From: a virus | DNA length: 57,456 bases | Virus record (IMG/VR): IMGVR_UViG_3300036823_000129 | Coordinates: 1-57,456 of that record | Reading direction: 5' to 3' (one strand) | In this document: positions 22,814-30,817 of the stretch, one piece after another | Layout: each line of letters starts with the position of its first letter | Numbering within the stretch: the stretch's first letter is position 1 | Notes under the pieces: model-generated | The model's input: the letters and a program-made list of their open reading frames with translations, nothing else | Told to the model about the DNA's origin: nothing | Database searches by the model: none | Position numbers and translations under genes: made by a program

Positions 22814-22990
22814 ATGAACGAGCTACGGCAGCTCGACGCGAACCTCGGGCACTGCGAGTTCCAATCCATCCGCGGCGATGACGGGCTCTGGCGCGCCCAC
22901 TGCAAAACCTGCCCCTGGATCGGAGAGCCACAGCCTCACCCGCTCGACTGCGGCGAGGACTCAATCCGCCACTCGAAAGAGACCGCCTGA
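22814..22990 (+). CDS. 58-residue Cys/His-rich protein
   Basis: A small acidic protein with Cys and His spaced as a possible zinc knuckle (GHCEFQ...AHCKTCPWIG...LDCGED). It starts with ATG 53 bases after the end of the antisense homing gene and overlaps the next start by one base. Function unknown. Confidence 0.5.
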   Translation: MNELRQLDANLGHCEFQSIRGDDGLWRAHCKTCPWIGEPQPHPLDCGEDSIRHSKETA

Positions 22991-23898
22991 TGGCGTATCG
23001 CGAGATCCACGACGACGTGCCGCTCTCCCGCACGCTGAACCAGCTCAGCCACTTCGAAGAACGCCTCTACTGGCGGATGCTCTCCCAGACCGACGCGTGG
23101 GGGCGTCTCTCCGGCGAGCTGCGGAAGATCCGTCTGCGCGCGATCCCCGAGCTCGCAGTCACCGATGACGACCTCGACCGGGCTCTCCGGCGTCTCGTCA
23201 CGGTGGAACGCGTCGACGTCTACATCGAGTCCGGGGTGACGGTCTCTCAGATCGTGGACTTCGACGACCGCCAGCACGTCGCCAAGCTCAAACGGGCGCC
23301 CTCGAGGTTCCCGACCCGCACGACCGCATCAACATCGCCGTACGACCTGCCGCTCTCGCTCCCTCTCCCCGAAACCGGGCCTGAGGCTTGCGACCTGCCG
23401 CTCTCGAACGTCGAACCGATCCATAAACACCCTGCAAAATCACCGATCGACAGAGAGAAGACAGAGAGAGAAGACAGAAGAGAGATTGATCTACCGACAG
23501 CGGTGTCTAGGGAACCCGCGCGAGGCCTGTCGGTTTCAGAAACGATTCGAGGCTCGCTCGAACATTGCGGCCGATCCGTGATCAGCGATGCCGACATCCC
23601 CGCGAGACTTACCGTCCCGGCTTTCGCTGACCTGCCTGCGAGCGCGATCGGCGGATTCGACGCGCATGATCCGAGGTCGATCGCAGCTCGGCTCCGTGAC
23701 GCCGACGACGGGACGGTGAACGTGCTCGCGAAGCTTCGGTCGCGGCTGCCGCCGGCGGCGTTCCTGGCGGCGATGGAGTCGCTCGAGGAGCGCCGCGGGA
23801 AGCAGCCGCCGCTACGTTCCGACGTGCGATATGTGGTCGGGGCATTGAAGACGATGCTGCGCGAGGGCACCTACCAACAGGGCGGAGCGGCGGCTTGA
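22990..23898 (+). CDS. Phage replication organiser, DnaD-like
   Basis: A 302-residue protein. Residues 1-85 resemble the N-terminal winged-helix domain of phage replisome organisers (LNQLSHFEERLYWRMLSQTDAWGR, then KIRLRAIPELAVTDDDLDRALRRL). A long linker rich in Thr/Pro and charged residues follows. The C-terminal part has helices. Such proteins load helicase at phage origins. The origin itself was not identified. ATG shares a base with the previous stop. Confidence 0.65.
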   Translation: MAYREIHDDVPLSRTLNQLSHFEERLYWRMLSQTDAWGRLSGELRKIRLRAIPELAVTDDDLDRALRRLVTVERVDVYIESGVTVSQIVDFDDRQHVAKLKRAPSRFPTRTTASTSPYDLPLSLPLPETGPEACDLPLSNVEPIHKHPAKSPIDREKTEREDRREIDLPTAVSREPARGLSVSETIRGSLEHCGRSVISDADIPARLTVPAFADLPASAIGGFDAHDPRSIAARLRDADDGTVNVLAKLRSRLPPAAFLAAMESLEERRGKQPPLRSDVRYVVGALKTMLREGTYQQGGAAA

Positions 23899-24356
23899 CG
23901 ACCGCGGGACGATCGACCGGCAGCGTGTACGTGTGCTGGTCCCCGATCTGGGATCCTAGGTTCGTGAAGATCGGGTTCAGCGCCGACGTGGGCAGCCGGA
24001 TGAAGGCGCTGCGCGCGAACCAGATGCTCGTTCTTGACGGTGGCGGAGGGGTGGAGACTCATCTGCACGCGGCTCTTCGAGATCGTCGAGTTCGGCACGA
24101 GCATTTCGAGGTCGGTCCGGAAACGCTTTGGCTCTTGTCGCTGATGCGTGAACGACAACGCGAAGCCGGCCTGGCTGCCTTCGCTTCGAATTACGCCGGC
24201 TTCTTCGATCGGCTGGGGATCGATTTACGCGGCCAATACCCGTGGCAATCCAGCCTCTGGTCGCTCGGCGAGGACGCGCGAACCGATCGTCCGGCGGTCG
24301 CTCTTCGCGCGGACATCGAGCGGATCCTCGGCCCGTACGTGACGACCTACCTGTGA
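23895..24356 (+). CDS. T5orf172/GIY-YIG-like protein
   Basis: A 153-residue protein with a TTG start overlapping the preceding TGA. The first 90 residues match the T5orf172-type GIY-YIG domain: VYVCWSPIWDPRFVKIGFSADVGSRMKAL, a middle ETHLHAAL helix, and RRVRHEHFEVGPETL. A degenerate GIY-YIG nuclease fold is likely, though the family is not always catalytic. A second, HTH-linked copy is at 26147-26593. Confidence 0.7.
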   Translation: MTTAGRSTGSVYVCWSPIWDPRFVKIGFSADVGSRMKALRANQMLVLDGGGGVETHLHAALRDRRVRHEHFEVGPETLWLLSLMRERQREAGLAAFASNYAGFFDRLGIDLRGQYPWQSSLWSLGEDARTDRPAVALRADIERILGPYVTTYL

Positions 24357-24363
24357 TCTTCCA

Positions 24364-24525
24364 GTGAAGGCCTGCCGGGTGTGCGGTCGGAAGGCTGAGC
24401 GTCTCGTGCGCGCCACGACGGGACGCTCTCGGGTCCTGCTCGGGGAGGAGCTCGCGTGCCGGGACCACGAGGAGGCGGTTCGCCTCGACCTGCTCCGGGT
24501 ACTCACGCGCCGGAGGGTGTCGTGA
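24364..24525 (+). CDS. 53-residue zinc-knuckle protein
   Basis: A GTG-started basic protein with CRVCGRKAE and a distal CRDHEEA, a probable CxxC...CxxH zinc site. It ends in a GTGA overlap. It is a small accessory protein of unknown function. Confidence 0.5.
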   Translation: MKACRVCGRKAERLVRATTGRSRVLLGEELACRDHEEAVRLDLLRVLTRRRVS

Positions 24526-24689
24526 CGATCGTCGGGAAGACCTACCTCGAGCGCGGGGAGCCGGTGACGGTGCTGATCCGTTGGCGCCCGGGCTCGCCGA
24601 AGGGCACGCCGCGGAATGTGCTGATCCGGCGCGCCGACGGGACGCTCGTAGTCCGACCCTTTCGCGGGCTCCGGAAGCCTTCGTCCTAG
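24522..24689 (+). CDS. 55-residue basic beta protein
   Basis: GTG start overlapping the previous stop. The sequence alternates beta strands and charged turns (GEPVTVLIRW, RNVLIRRADGTLVVRPF), suggesting a small beta barrel or nucleic-acid-binding module. It is the last gene before a 730-base gap. Function unknown. Confidence 0.5.
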   Translation: MTIVGKTYLERGEPVTVLIRWRPGSPKGTPRNVLIRRADGTLVVRPFRGLRKPSS

Positions 24690-24915
24690 CGACGGGCCTC
24701 GCTGCCAGGGGTTCTCGTCGAGAACGTCCCGGTGGCTGGTAGGCGTCGTGTCCGGCCGACGCGACGGCTAGAAATGCAGTTCGCGCTGCTCCCGTGTCGG
24801 GGTTGGGCGTCATCAGGAGAAGTGCGGGACCGCCCGGTGGGCGCCGGGCGTCCCGCTGAGATCGGGCGATTCTCGAATACTGTCCGGCCCCATCCGTACG
24901 CTCGCGTGCTCCTGA

Positions 24916-25122
24916 TCAACGCGGCCGGCGAAGACGCCCATCTGGTTCGGCCAACCGACACATCTTCCGGTTGTTGTCGTGCCACGGGACCCTAACTTCG
25001 AGGATCAGCGACCACGGCACAGGCACCGGCGGTCTGTTGTTCCAGCCGCCGCCGTTGACGTAGAACTTGCCGCCGACGAAAGCTGCATGGTCGGCGAGAG
25101 AGATGTGCGCTTGGATATCCAT
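24916..25122 (-). pseudogene. DUF6941-like gene remnant
   Basis: The first about 45 residues have the family start (MDIQAHISLADHAAFVGGKF, then YVNGGGW, and SLILEVRVPWHDNNRK). The frame ends at 68 residues, about half the usual length, and downstream family-like segments can be followed only in other frames. It probably lost its 3' half by frameshift. Its strand is opposite to the operon, so it may be a passenger gene. Confidence 0.45.
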
Positions 25123-25384
25123 TTCAGACGAGCTCCGTTCTGCCGTTCAAACTCGAGCTGCTCGACGCCGACTGCAACGCCGTCGAGGTCGGCTCCGGGG
25201 CTTCCGTCGCCGCGACGACGATCGGTGGCTCCGTGAACCCGCTCCAGCTGGTGATTGTGATCTCGATCATCCCGAACGATTCGACGGTTCCGTCGAGGAC
25301 CCTCCCTCCGGATCCTACGACGTGATCGGCCGCGACGCGAGCTACTTGCGCGGCGAGACGATTTGATGCACGCGCTACATACCG

Positions 25385-25413
25385 TTGACATGATATAGCA
25401 CTACTGCTATATT
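25385..25413 (+). promoter_or_regulatory. Strong leaderless promoter of toxin-antitoxin pair
   Basis: TTGACA (25385-25390) and TATATT (25408-25413) separated by 17 bases give a nearly consensus vegetative promoter. The -10 ends 6 bases before the ATG at 25420, so transcription would start at or near the initiation codon. Confidence 0.75.
25393..25412. promoter_or_regulatory. Palindromic operator of toxin-antitoxin pair
   Basis: ATATAGCA-CTAC-TGCTATAT is an 8-base perfect inverted repeat around a 4-base spacer. It covers the spacer and -10 box of the promoter. Toxin-antitoxin operons are commonly autorepressed through such sites by the antitoxin; here the binder is inferred to be the XRE antitoxin at 25827-26150. 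Confidence 0.75.
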
Positions 25414-25419
25414 ATCGGC

Positions 25420-25782
25420 ATGTGGGAAGTCGAAGTCACCGACGAATTCCGGGACTGGTACGAGGATCTCGACGAGGACAGCCAGGCGCCGATCATCGCG
25501 GCTGTCAAACAACTAGAGCAGCGAGGGCCGTCACTCCCTCGCCCGATCGCCGCAGAGGTCGTCGGCTCCCGCATCCACAACCTGAAAGAGCTTCGGCCGC
25601 TCGGAACAAGCATTCGGATCCTGTTCGTGTTCGACCCGCGCCGCTCCGCGATCCTGCTGATCGGCGTCGACAAGGCCGAGCAGGGCTGGAACGAGTGGTA
25701 CGACCGGGTCGGGATCCCGGCGGCCGAGCGGCTGTATGACGACTACCTCGCCGAGTTGCGACGGGAGGGACTAATCGAATAG
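25420..25782 (+). CDS. RelE/HigB-type toxin (Gp49-like)
   Basis: A 120-residue protein of the phage-derived Gp49-like branch of RelE/ParE toxins. It has an N-terminal VTDEFRDWYEDLDEDSQ helix pair, the core (IHNLKELRPLGTSIRILFVFDPRRSAILLIG) with the basic residues used for mRNA cleavage, and a C-terminal WNEWYDRV helix. It would cut mRNA on the ribosome when free of antitoxin. Toxin gene first, antitoxin second, is the HigBA order. Confidence 0.85.
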   Translation: MWEVEVTDEFRDWYEDLDEDSQAPIIAAVKQLEQRGPSLPRPIAAEVVGSRIHNLKELRPLGTSIRILFVFDPRRSAILLIGVDKAEQGWNEWYDRVGIPAAERLYDDYLAELRREGLIE

Positions 25783-25826
25783 GGCGGGTTCGGGGCAAAT
25801 CCGGCTAAGGGAAAAAAGGGGATCAC

Positions 25827-26150
25827 ATGAGCGGACACACGAAATTTGGGGATCTGAAGCACAAGCCGAGCCGCGAGAAGATCGCGGCGGCTGACAGGGA
25901 GCTTGAGCGGGCATTGACGCTCGCGGAGCTTCGCCGTGCGCGGGAGATGACGCAGACGCAGCTCGCGTCTGCGCTCGAGATGAAGCAGGGCGGCGTGTCG
26001 CGGATCGAGCATCAAACCGATCTGTACGTGTCGACGTTGCGGAGCTTCATCGAGGCTCTCGGCGGGCAGCTCGAGGTGACGGCGGTGTTCCCGGACGGTC
26101 TCGTACCGATCAGGGACTTCGCTGACCTCGACGAACCCGTGCCGGCGTGA
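25827..26150 (+). CDS. HigA-like XRE antitoxin
   Basis: A 107-residue protein. A basic N-terminus is followed by an XRE helix-turn-helix (RRAREMTQTQLASALEMKQGGVSRIEHQ, about 45-72) and a C-terminal strand region (RSFIEALGGQLEVTAVFPDG) typical of HigA antitoxins. It should bind the toxin and the upstream palindrome. It starts 44 bases after the toxin stop, with a GGGAAAAAAGGGG site. Confidence 0.85.
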   Translation: MSGHTKFGDLKHKPSREKIAAADRELERALTLAELRRAREMTQTQLASALEMKQGGVSRIEHQTDLYVSTLRSFIEALGGQLEVTAVFPDGLVPIRDFADLDEPVPA

Positions 26151-26593
26151 CCGTCACAGCTGAGGATGCGGCCGAGCTCCGAGCGGCTGTCGAGAAGTGC
26201 CGGGAATCGAGGGCGGAGCGCGACGCAGCCAAGCAAGAGCTTTACGCCTATCTGCGGAGCGCCCGCTCGGTCGCGACGGTGCGCGAGCTCGCCGAGGCAT
26301 CCGGTCTGAGCTTCCAGCGGGTGCACCAGATCGTCGGGACGGGCACCGGCGCGTCGCCGGCAACGCATCTCTACTTCGCCGAGCACGGGAACCTGATCAA
26401 GATCGGTGTCACCTCGAATGTCGAACAGCGGATGAAGGAGCTGAAGACGACGCTTCTGCTCGCGGTTGAGCATCCCGAGCCGACGAAGCTCGAGGGGCAG
26501 CTCCACGGCTCGCTCGCCGCGCACCGCGTCCGTGGCGAATGGTTCAGCGCCCACGGCGAAGTGCTCGCCGCGATGGATACGCTCCGACCGTGA
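26147..26593 (+). CDS. HTH plus T5orf172/GIY-YIG-like protein
   Basis: A 148-residue protein with a coiled-coil start, an HTH (VRELAEASGLSFQRVHQIVG, residues about 40-62) and a T5orf172-like domain (LYFAEHGNLIKIGVTSNVEQRM, LEGQLHGSLAAHRVRGEWF). GTG start overlaps the antitoxin stop, so it may be co-transcribed with the toxin-antitoxin pair and could regulate it, but this is inferred from position only. Confidence 0.65.
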   Translation: MTVTAEDAAELRAAVEKCRESRAERDAAKQELYAYLRSARSVATVRELAEASGLSFQRVHQIVGTGTGASPATHLYFAEHGNLIKIGVTSNVEQRMKELKTTLLLAVEHPEPTKLEGQLHGSLAAHRVRGEWFSAHGEVLAAMDTLRP

Positions 26594-26904
26594 CGACCAC
26601 GTTCACCGTCCAGCCGTTCGCCGACGCCGACCAGGACGTCAGCGCGGACGAGCTCGACGCGATCCTCACGACCCTCGAGAACGACCCGGGTGTGCACGCG
26701 CCCGCCATGTCGTACGACTCCGAGCACAGGCGCGTCGGCGCGATCTTCCAGGTCGACTTCACGACCGAGCGCGACGCGACGATCGACACCGCAACCCGGA
26801 TCGCCGTCACCGCGTTCGAGCTTGCGCTCGCCAGCGCACGCCTCGACGCCGAAGCGGTCGGCGTGTCGATCGTGGCGGGAGACGACCCCGACCTGCTCCC
26901 GTAG
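26590..26904 (+). CDS. Small acidic protein of unknown function
   Basis: A 104-residue acidic protein, GTG start overlapping the previous TGA. It shows a ferredoxin-like alternation (AIFQVDFTTERDATIDTATRIAVTAFELAL). Nothing in it matches a family I know. It follows the operon toward the convergence point. Confidence 0.5.
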   Translation: MTTTFTVQPFADADQDVSADELDAILTTLENDPGVHAPAMSYDSEHRRVGAIFQVDFTTERDATIDTATRIAVTAFELALASARLDAEAVGVSIVAGDDPDLLP

Positions 26905-26914
26905 CTACGCGCGG

Positions 26915-27112
26915 GTGAAGGTCGAGCTAGTCCGCGTTTCGGTCGACGGTGTCGACTTGACGCCGTACGTCACGAGCCTCGACCTCAGGCCGGCCACGAT
27001 CGATCTTTCCGGGGACCGCTCGTGCGGCTGCTCCAGCTTCGCCGACGATACTGGCGAATGGTGGATCGCGCTCTGCGTCGAGCACGAGACCGATATCGCC
27101 AACGGAGCCTGA
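26915..27112 (+). CDS. Last gene of rightward operon, 65 residues
   Basis: A small beta-rich protein (VKVELVRVSVDGVDLTPYV) with a CGCSSF motif and a GTG start. It is separated from the leftward lysis genes by only 10 bases, and no hairpin terminator is visible between them. Function unknown. Confidence 0.5.
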   Translation: MKVELVRVSVDGVDLTPYVTSLDLRPATIDLSGDRSCGCSSFADDTGEWWIALCVEHETDIANGA

Positions 27113-27122
27113 GACCTGGCGG

Positions 27123-27374
27123 CTAGCTCTTCGATCCGAACAGCTTCGCGGCGAGCGCGGCGAGCTGCGGCTTCAGCGCTGCGTAAGCACCCACGAGAGC
27201 CGTCACGATCAACGCGGGCGCTGCCGACTTCACGGCAGACAGGCCGCCCTCGGCGAGGACATGCTCACCGTTGAAATACAGGGTCGTCGCGAACGTTCCG
27301 CCGAACACGACGGCGAGATGCTCACCGACTTTTCCGGCCGGTGTCTTCAGGAACTTCTTCAGCTTGGCGAGCAT
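27123..27374 (-). CDS. Small membrane protein, holin candidate
   Basis: An 83-residue protein, ATG preceded by AAGGGAG. It has a basic N-terminus (MLAKLKKFLKT) and two hydrophobic stretches (LAVVFGGTFATTLYF and SAAPALIVTALVGAYAAL), suiting two transmembrane helices with a charged C-terminus. This is the size and plan of a phage holin, and it sits in the lysis cassette downstream of the endolysin. Holin function is inferred. Confidence 0.55.
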   Translation of the reverse strand: MLAKLKKFLKTPAGKVGEHLAVVFGGTFATTLYFNGEHVLAEGGLSAVKSAAPALIVTALVGAYAALKPQLAALAAKLFGSKS

Positions 27375-27447
27375 GCGGGTTTCTCCCTTCGAGGGATGGA
27401 TGAGGTGGTGGTAGTGCCTGTGGAACCAGGGGCCGAGGAGCAGCCGG

Positions 27448-27828
27448 TCACGCATCCGGACGCCCGGCGGTGATGTGGAGCTGGAGCTGCTCGAGCGCCA
27501 TCTGGACGGTCTCGAGGGCGGTGCCGATCGCTTCGGCCTGCGCGATCAGTGCGTCACCGTCGGCCTCGTCGTTCCGGGCGAGCTGCAGCAGGGTGCCGAG
27601 GGCCTCGTTCAGCTTCCGGTCCGCCTGCTCGTTTTGGTAGCCGATCGTGAACTGTGTGGCGTAGCTGATGAAGGTGCAGAACGCGAGGTACCAGAAGATC
27701 GCGCTGGTCTCTGACCATCCGAGGAGCCACGGGATGGTTGCCCACGCGAACGTCGTCGAGACGGCTTGCATGATCCCGGTCGGGTGCGCGAGCCATCTCG
27801 CGACGAGCCCGGAGAGCCGGGAGTTCAC
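27448..27828 (-). CDS. Membrane protein resembling low-affinity iron permease
   Basis: A 126-residue protein with two membrane segments (AVSTTFAWATIPWLLGW and AIFWYLAFCTFISYATQFTIGY) followed by a cytoplasmic coiled-coil tail containing QNEQADRKLNEAL. The second helix and tail recall the iron_permease family, but in this place it is more likely a holin or holin partner. GTG start by overlap with the next upstream gene. Confidence 0.5.
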   Translation of the reverse strand: MNSRLSGLVARWLAHPTGIMQAVSTTFAWATIPWLLGWSETSAIFWYLAFCTFISYATQFTIGYQNEQADRKLNEALGTLLQLARNDEADGDALIAQAEAIGTALETVQMALEQLQLHITAGRPDA

Positions 27829-28193
27829 GAGACGTGATGCCCTGTCGCTCGCAGGATCAGGTCGACGACAACGGCCGCGATGACTGTCGCTGTGATCGTC
27901 GCGAGGACGATCGCGCCGGCCGGCCATTGCCTTGCGAGCCCGGTGATCCTGTCCGCGTTCCGTGTCTCGGACTGCGCGATCGCGGTCGCGGTCGATTGCT
28001 TCAGGTCGATGGTCTGGTCGTCCATCTGTTTCTTGAGGACGCCGGGGAGGCCTTCGACGATCTCGGCGAGATGGCGGACCTGCTTGCGGGTTTCGCGTTG
28101 GGATCGTTTGATCGTCTCGTTGCTGCTGGCGAGGTTCTTCGTGACGCGCTCGAGCTCCGCGACGCGTTCCTCGATCGACGGGTCGGCGCTCAT
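27825..28193 (-). CDS. Coiled-coil protein with C-terminal membrane anchor
   Basis: A 122-residue protein. Residues 5-75 are a charged coiled coil (EERVAELERVTKNLASSNETI). One membrane segment lies near 92-113 (AGAIVLATITATVIAAVVVDLIL). Similar tail-anchored proteins near endolysins act as holin-like or antiholin-like factors, which is an inference from context. ATGA overlap with the endolysin stop. Confidence 0.55.
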   Translation of the reverse strand: MSADPSIEERVAELERVTKNLASSNETIKRSQRETRKQVRHLAEIVEGLPGVLKKQMDDQTIDLKQSTATAIAQSETRNADRITGLARQWPAGAIVLATITATVIAAVVVDLILRATGHHVS

Positions 28194-29005
28194 GCGGGGA
28201 GCCTTATGACGACCTGGGTGGGGGCGCCGTGCGCGGCCTGCCAGGCGTTCTGGGCACTCAGGGTTGAGTAGGAGGGCCCGGCGCCGGTCGGGCCGCCGTT
28301 GTTGATCACGCGCCAGTCGCCGGCGGCGAGTTTCGCGCGGAGGATGGTGATGTGCGCGCCGGCGGGGTACGCGGGCCCGGTGAAGATGACGCCGTCACCT
28401 GGTTGGGCGTCGGTGAGGGTGGTGCGGGTGAGCTCGAGGAGCGCGCCGGTTGCGCCGTCGGGGTTCGGGATCTGGATCCCGGCATGCCACGCGCACCCGT
28501 AGTAATGCCCTGAGCAGTCGGAGGTGAGCTTTCCGTGCTGCGCGACGACGGCGGCCCAGTTCTGCCCTGTGGTGTCGATCGGCGCGACCCGGAACCAGTC
28601 CCGCTCGCCCGGCTGCTCGCCGATCGCCTCGCTGTATCCGAGGAGGTTGGCGTGGACGATGGTGAGGTCGGCGATCTGGAGGAACCGGTTGTGGGGTGCG
28701 GCGGCGATCGCGAGCGCTGCTTGTTCTTTCTTCAGGAGCCGGATCCCGTCGGCGTCGAACAGCTCGAGCGCGGCCATCCGGGCGAATGTGTTGGGCCCGA
28801 TGATCCCGTCGGCGGTGAGGCCTTGGGCGTGCTGGAACTTCTCGACGAGCGCTACGGCCTGGGCGCCCATTGTCGGGGTGATCGTGACGCCGTTTTTCTG
28901 GCCGTGGTTCCATTTGACGAGCGCGCGTTTGTCGGCCTCGACGTCGGGGCCGTGGTCTCCTTGGTGGAGGACGCGCACGAATGGCGCCGTTGCGATGGCG
29001 GTCAT
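28190..29005 (-). CDS. Endolysin with peptidoglycan-binding domain
   Basis: A 271-residue lysis enzyme. Residues 8-80 are a peptidoglycan-binding-like domain (VLHQGDHGPDVEADKRAL ... GLTADGIIGPNTF). Residues about 150-265 are an NlpC/P60 or CHAP-like amidase with catalytic Cys164 in SDCSG and His218 in AHITIL. The ATG is preceded by AAGGAGG. It cleaves peptidoglycan at the end of infection together with the membrane proteins downstream. Confidence 0.85.
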   Translation of the reverse strand: MTAIATAPFVRVLHQGDHGPDVEADKRALVKWNHGQKNGVTITPTMGAQAVALVEKFQHAQGLTADGIIGPNTFARMAALELFDADGIRLLKKEQAALAIAAAPHNRFLQIADLTIVHANLLGYSEAIGEQPGERDWFRVAPIDTTGQNWAAVVAQHGKLTSDCSGHYYGCAWHAGIQIPNPDGATGALLELTRTTLTDAQPGDGVIFTGPAYPAGAHITILRAKLAAGDWRVINNGGPTGAGPSYSTLSAQNAWQAAHGAPTQVVIRLPA

Positions 29006-29072
29006 TTGTGCCTCCTTGAAAGGGATGGTGTTGGGCGGTTCACGGGCCGAGCTCGGGGCTCGGACTAGGGGG

Positions 29073-30134
29073 TTACGTTGTGGCGGCCGTTGGTTCGACG
29101 AGCTGCGGTTCGATGATCCGCGCGGGGCGCCGGCCGCGGCGAAGGAACGGCTGCTCAACGAGGTGATACGAGATCGCGGCGGCAGCGAACGAGATTGCGA
29201 CGATGGCCCACTTCTGCTGCGTCGTTGTTTCGAGTCCGTTGCCCCAGAACCAAATGAGGATCGGCCAGTGCCAGAGGTAGAGCGAATAAGAGATCCGTCC
29301 GACGTAGACGACCGGCGCGAATGACAACGCGGCGGCGAGTCGTGACTCCTCGTCAAGTGCGCCCACGAGGACGATGACGGCGAGCAGCGCGATCAGGGTT
29401 GTGTCGAGGCGGAATGTCCAGTGTCCGGTTGGCGCGAAGATGAGCCCGAGAACCGCGAGCGCGGCAAGCGGAGCGAACGGTCGCGCGCGTCGCGCCCAGA
29501 GCGGCCGACGCTCCGCTGTCAGGAGAACTGCCGCGAGTGATCCTGCGATCAGCCCGACGCACCGAGCATCGGGGCCGTATCCGAGATCGGAAGCGGAAGC
29601 TCCCAGAAGGTCACGGATCGAGACGGCGACGAGGGCGACGCAAAGCACGATTGCAGCGAGGCCCAAGCGGCGCTTCATGACCAGCAGGAGAGCGATCGGC
29701 CAGACGAGATAGAACTGCTCCTCGGTTCCGAGCGACCAGAGATTGCGGAGACCGAACGATAGGTCGACGTGCGTCCAGGCGATCGCCGCGTTGGTCGTGA
29801 AGGTTGCGGCCGCGAGTTCGCTCAGCCCGACTGACAAACGGTGCTCTGCCGCGCCGATGACGCCGTAAACCACGAGGAGGGTGACGAGCGCAGGGAGGAT
29901 CCGACGTGCCCGCGCGACATAGAAGCCCCGCATGTTCGGGTAGTGGCTCTCTAGCAGCAACGTGGTTATGAGGAAGCCACTGAGGACGAAGAACAAATCA
30001 ACGCCGAATTGTCCGTCAGTGGGTTTGTCGAAGACGTGGTAGCCGACGACTGCGACGATCGCGACGGCGCGGATCCCGGCGAGCGGACGGCGGTAGCCAA
30101 GCGATTCCACTGTCACACGATACGACCGTTTCAA
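29073..30134 (-). CDS. O-acyltransferase (acyltransferase 3 family)
   Basis: A 353-residue membrane enzyme. It has the acyltransferase 3 start (PLAGIRAVAIVAVVGYHVFD, with the catalytic His), FGVDLFFVLSGFLIT, ARRILPAL and about ten membrane segments. Members add acyl groups to surface sugars, lipids or peptidoglycan. Within a phage it may alter the host envelope (serotype or receptor change). A TTG start overlapping the upstream stop is chosen; a GTG seven codons later is an alternative. Confidence 0.85.
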   Translation of the reverse strand: MKRSYRVTVESLGYRRPLAGIRAVAIVAVVGYHVFDKPTDGQFGVDLFFVLSGFLITTLLLESHYPNMRGFYVARARRILPALVTLLVVYGVIGAAEHRLSVGLSELAAATFTTNAAIAWTHVDLSFGLRNLWSLGTEEQFYLVWPIALLLVMKRRLGLAAIVLCVALVAVSIRDLLGASASDLGYGPDARCVGLIAGSLAAVLLTAERRPLWARRARPFAPLAALAVLGLIFAPTGHWTFRLDTTLIALLAVIVLVGALDEESRLAAALSFAPVVYVGRISYSLYLWHWPILIWFWGNGLETTTQQKWAIVAISFAAAAISYHLVEQPFLRRGRRPARIIEPQLVEPTAATT

Positions 30135-30817
30135 GCTCTTTGTGACATGGGCGCCGTGCGCGGAAGGATCCAGACTCCTGTGCGGTCACCAGGGCACGGC
30201 GCGTCGCGCGGGATTGTTCCGGCGTAGATATCGTCGATGACTGTGCTGGATTGGCTGCATCCGAAGCCGACGAGGCCTGAGCCGATGTATGTGGCGTCCG
30301 TGTCGGTGTAGCTGAGGACTTCGTTCCATCCGCTGCCCTGGTTGATCCAGAGGTCGATGGTGAAGCATCGGATCCGCATCCCGATCTTGTCGCCGCTATT
30401 CACCGTTTGTGTCGCTGACGCGATCACGACTGCGGTACCGCCGACGGACTTTTGAATCTGCCACGCTGATGCGCTGCCCGAGGTGAATCCTCCGACCGTG
30501 AGACGGTAGAGCTGGTCGTGATCTGATTGCACCCGCACGCAGAGGTCAGCCTGGTTGTCGTTGCCGCCGCTGATCGAGCCGCTCGTCGTTTTGACTGTGA
30601 CGTAGACCTCGCAGTCGGGCCCGAACTTCTGTGGTGTCCAAAACGTCTCTTCCTCGTTGATGTGGGGGTTGACGAGCGTGTTCGTTACGGCGTCGCCGAC
30701 TCTCTCGAGGACGCCGGCGAGGCCGCCGACAGGCGACCAGTTACCGCCCTCAGAGAGGGGGTTCTCGTCGGGACCGGTGAAGCTAGATAGAAGGGCTGCG
30801 TAGTCGCCGAAAGCCAT
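30131..30817 (-). CDS. Tail tip or receptor-binding protein, lectin-like
   Basis: A 228-residue beta-rich protein with a jelly-roll-like sequence (FGPDCEVYVTVKTTSG, LYRLTVGGF, KIGMRIRCFTIDLWINQGSGW) as in concanavalin/LamG domains. It has no signal peptide. It stands after the tail genes, so it probably decorates the tail tip and binds host sugars. ATG shares a base with the preceding glycosyltransferase stop. Confidence 0.6.
   Translation of the reverse strand: MAFGDYAALLSSFTGPDENPLSEGGNWSPVGGLAGVLERVGDAVTNTLVNPHINEEETFWTPQKFGPDCEVYVTVKTTSGSISGGNDNQADLCVRVQSDHDQLYRLTVGGFTSGSASAWQIQKSVGGTAVVIASATQTVNSGDKIGMRIRCFTIDLWINQGSGWNEVLSYTDTDATYIGSGLVGFGCSQSSTVIDDIYAGTIPRDAPCPGDRTGVWILPRTAPMSQRA

Larger units (their letters stand above)
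24690..25419. other. Gap with degenerate coding remnants
   Basis: About 730 bases with no intact gene that I can support. The minus strand carries a broken DUF6941-like frame (24916-25122). The plus strand from about 25130 has fragments that look protein-like only in changing frames (for example DASYLRGETI before a stop at 25367). The region ends at the promoter of the toxin-antitoxin pair. It looks like decayed genes at a boundary between operon blocks. Confidence 0.5.
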
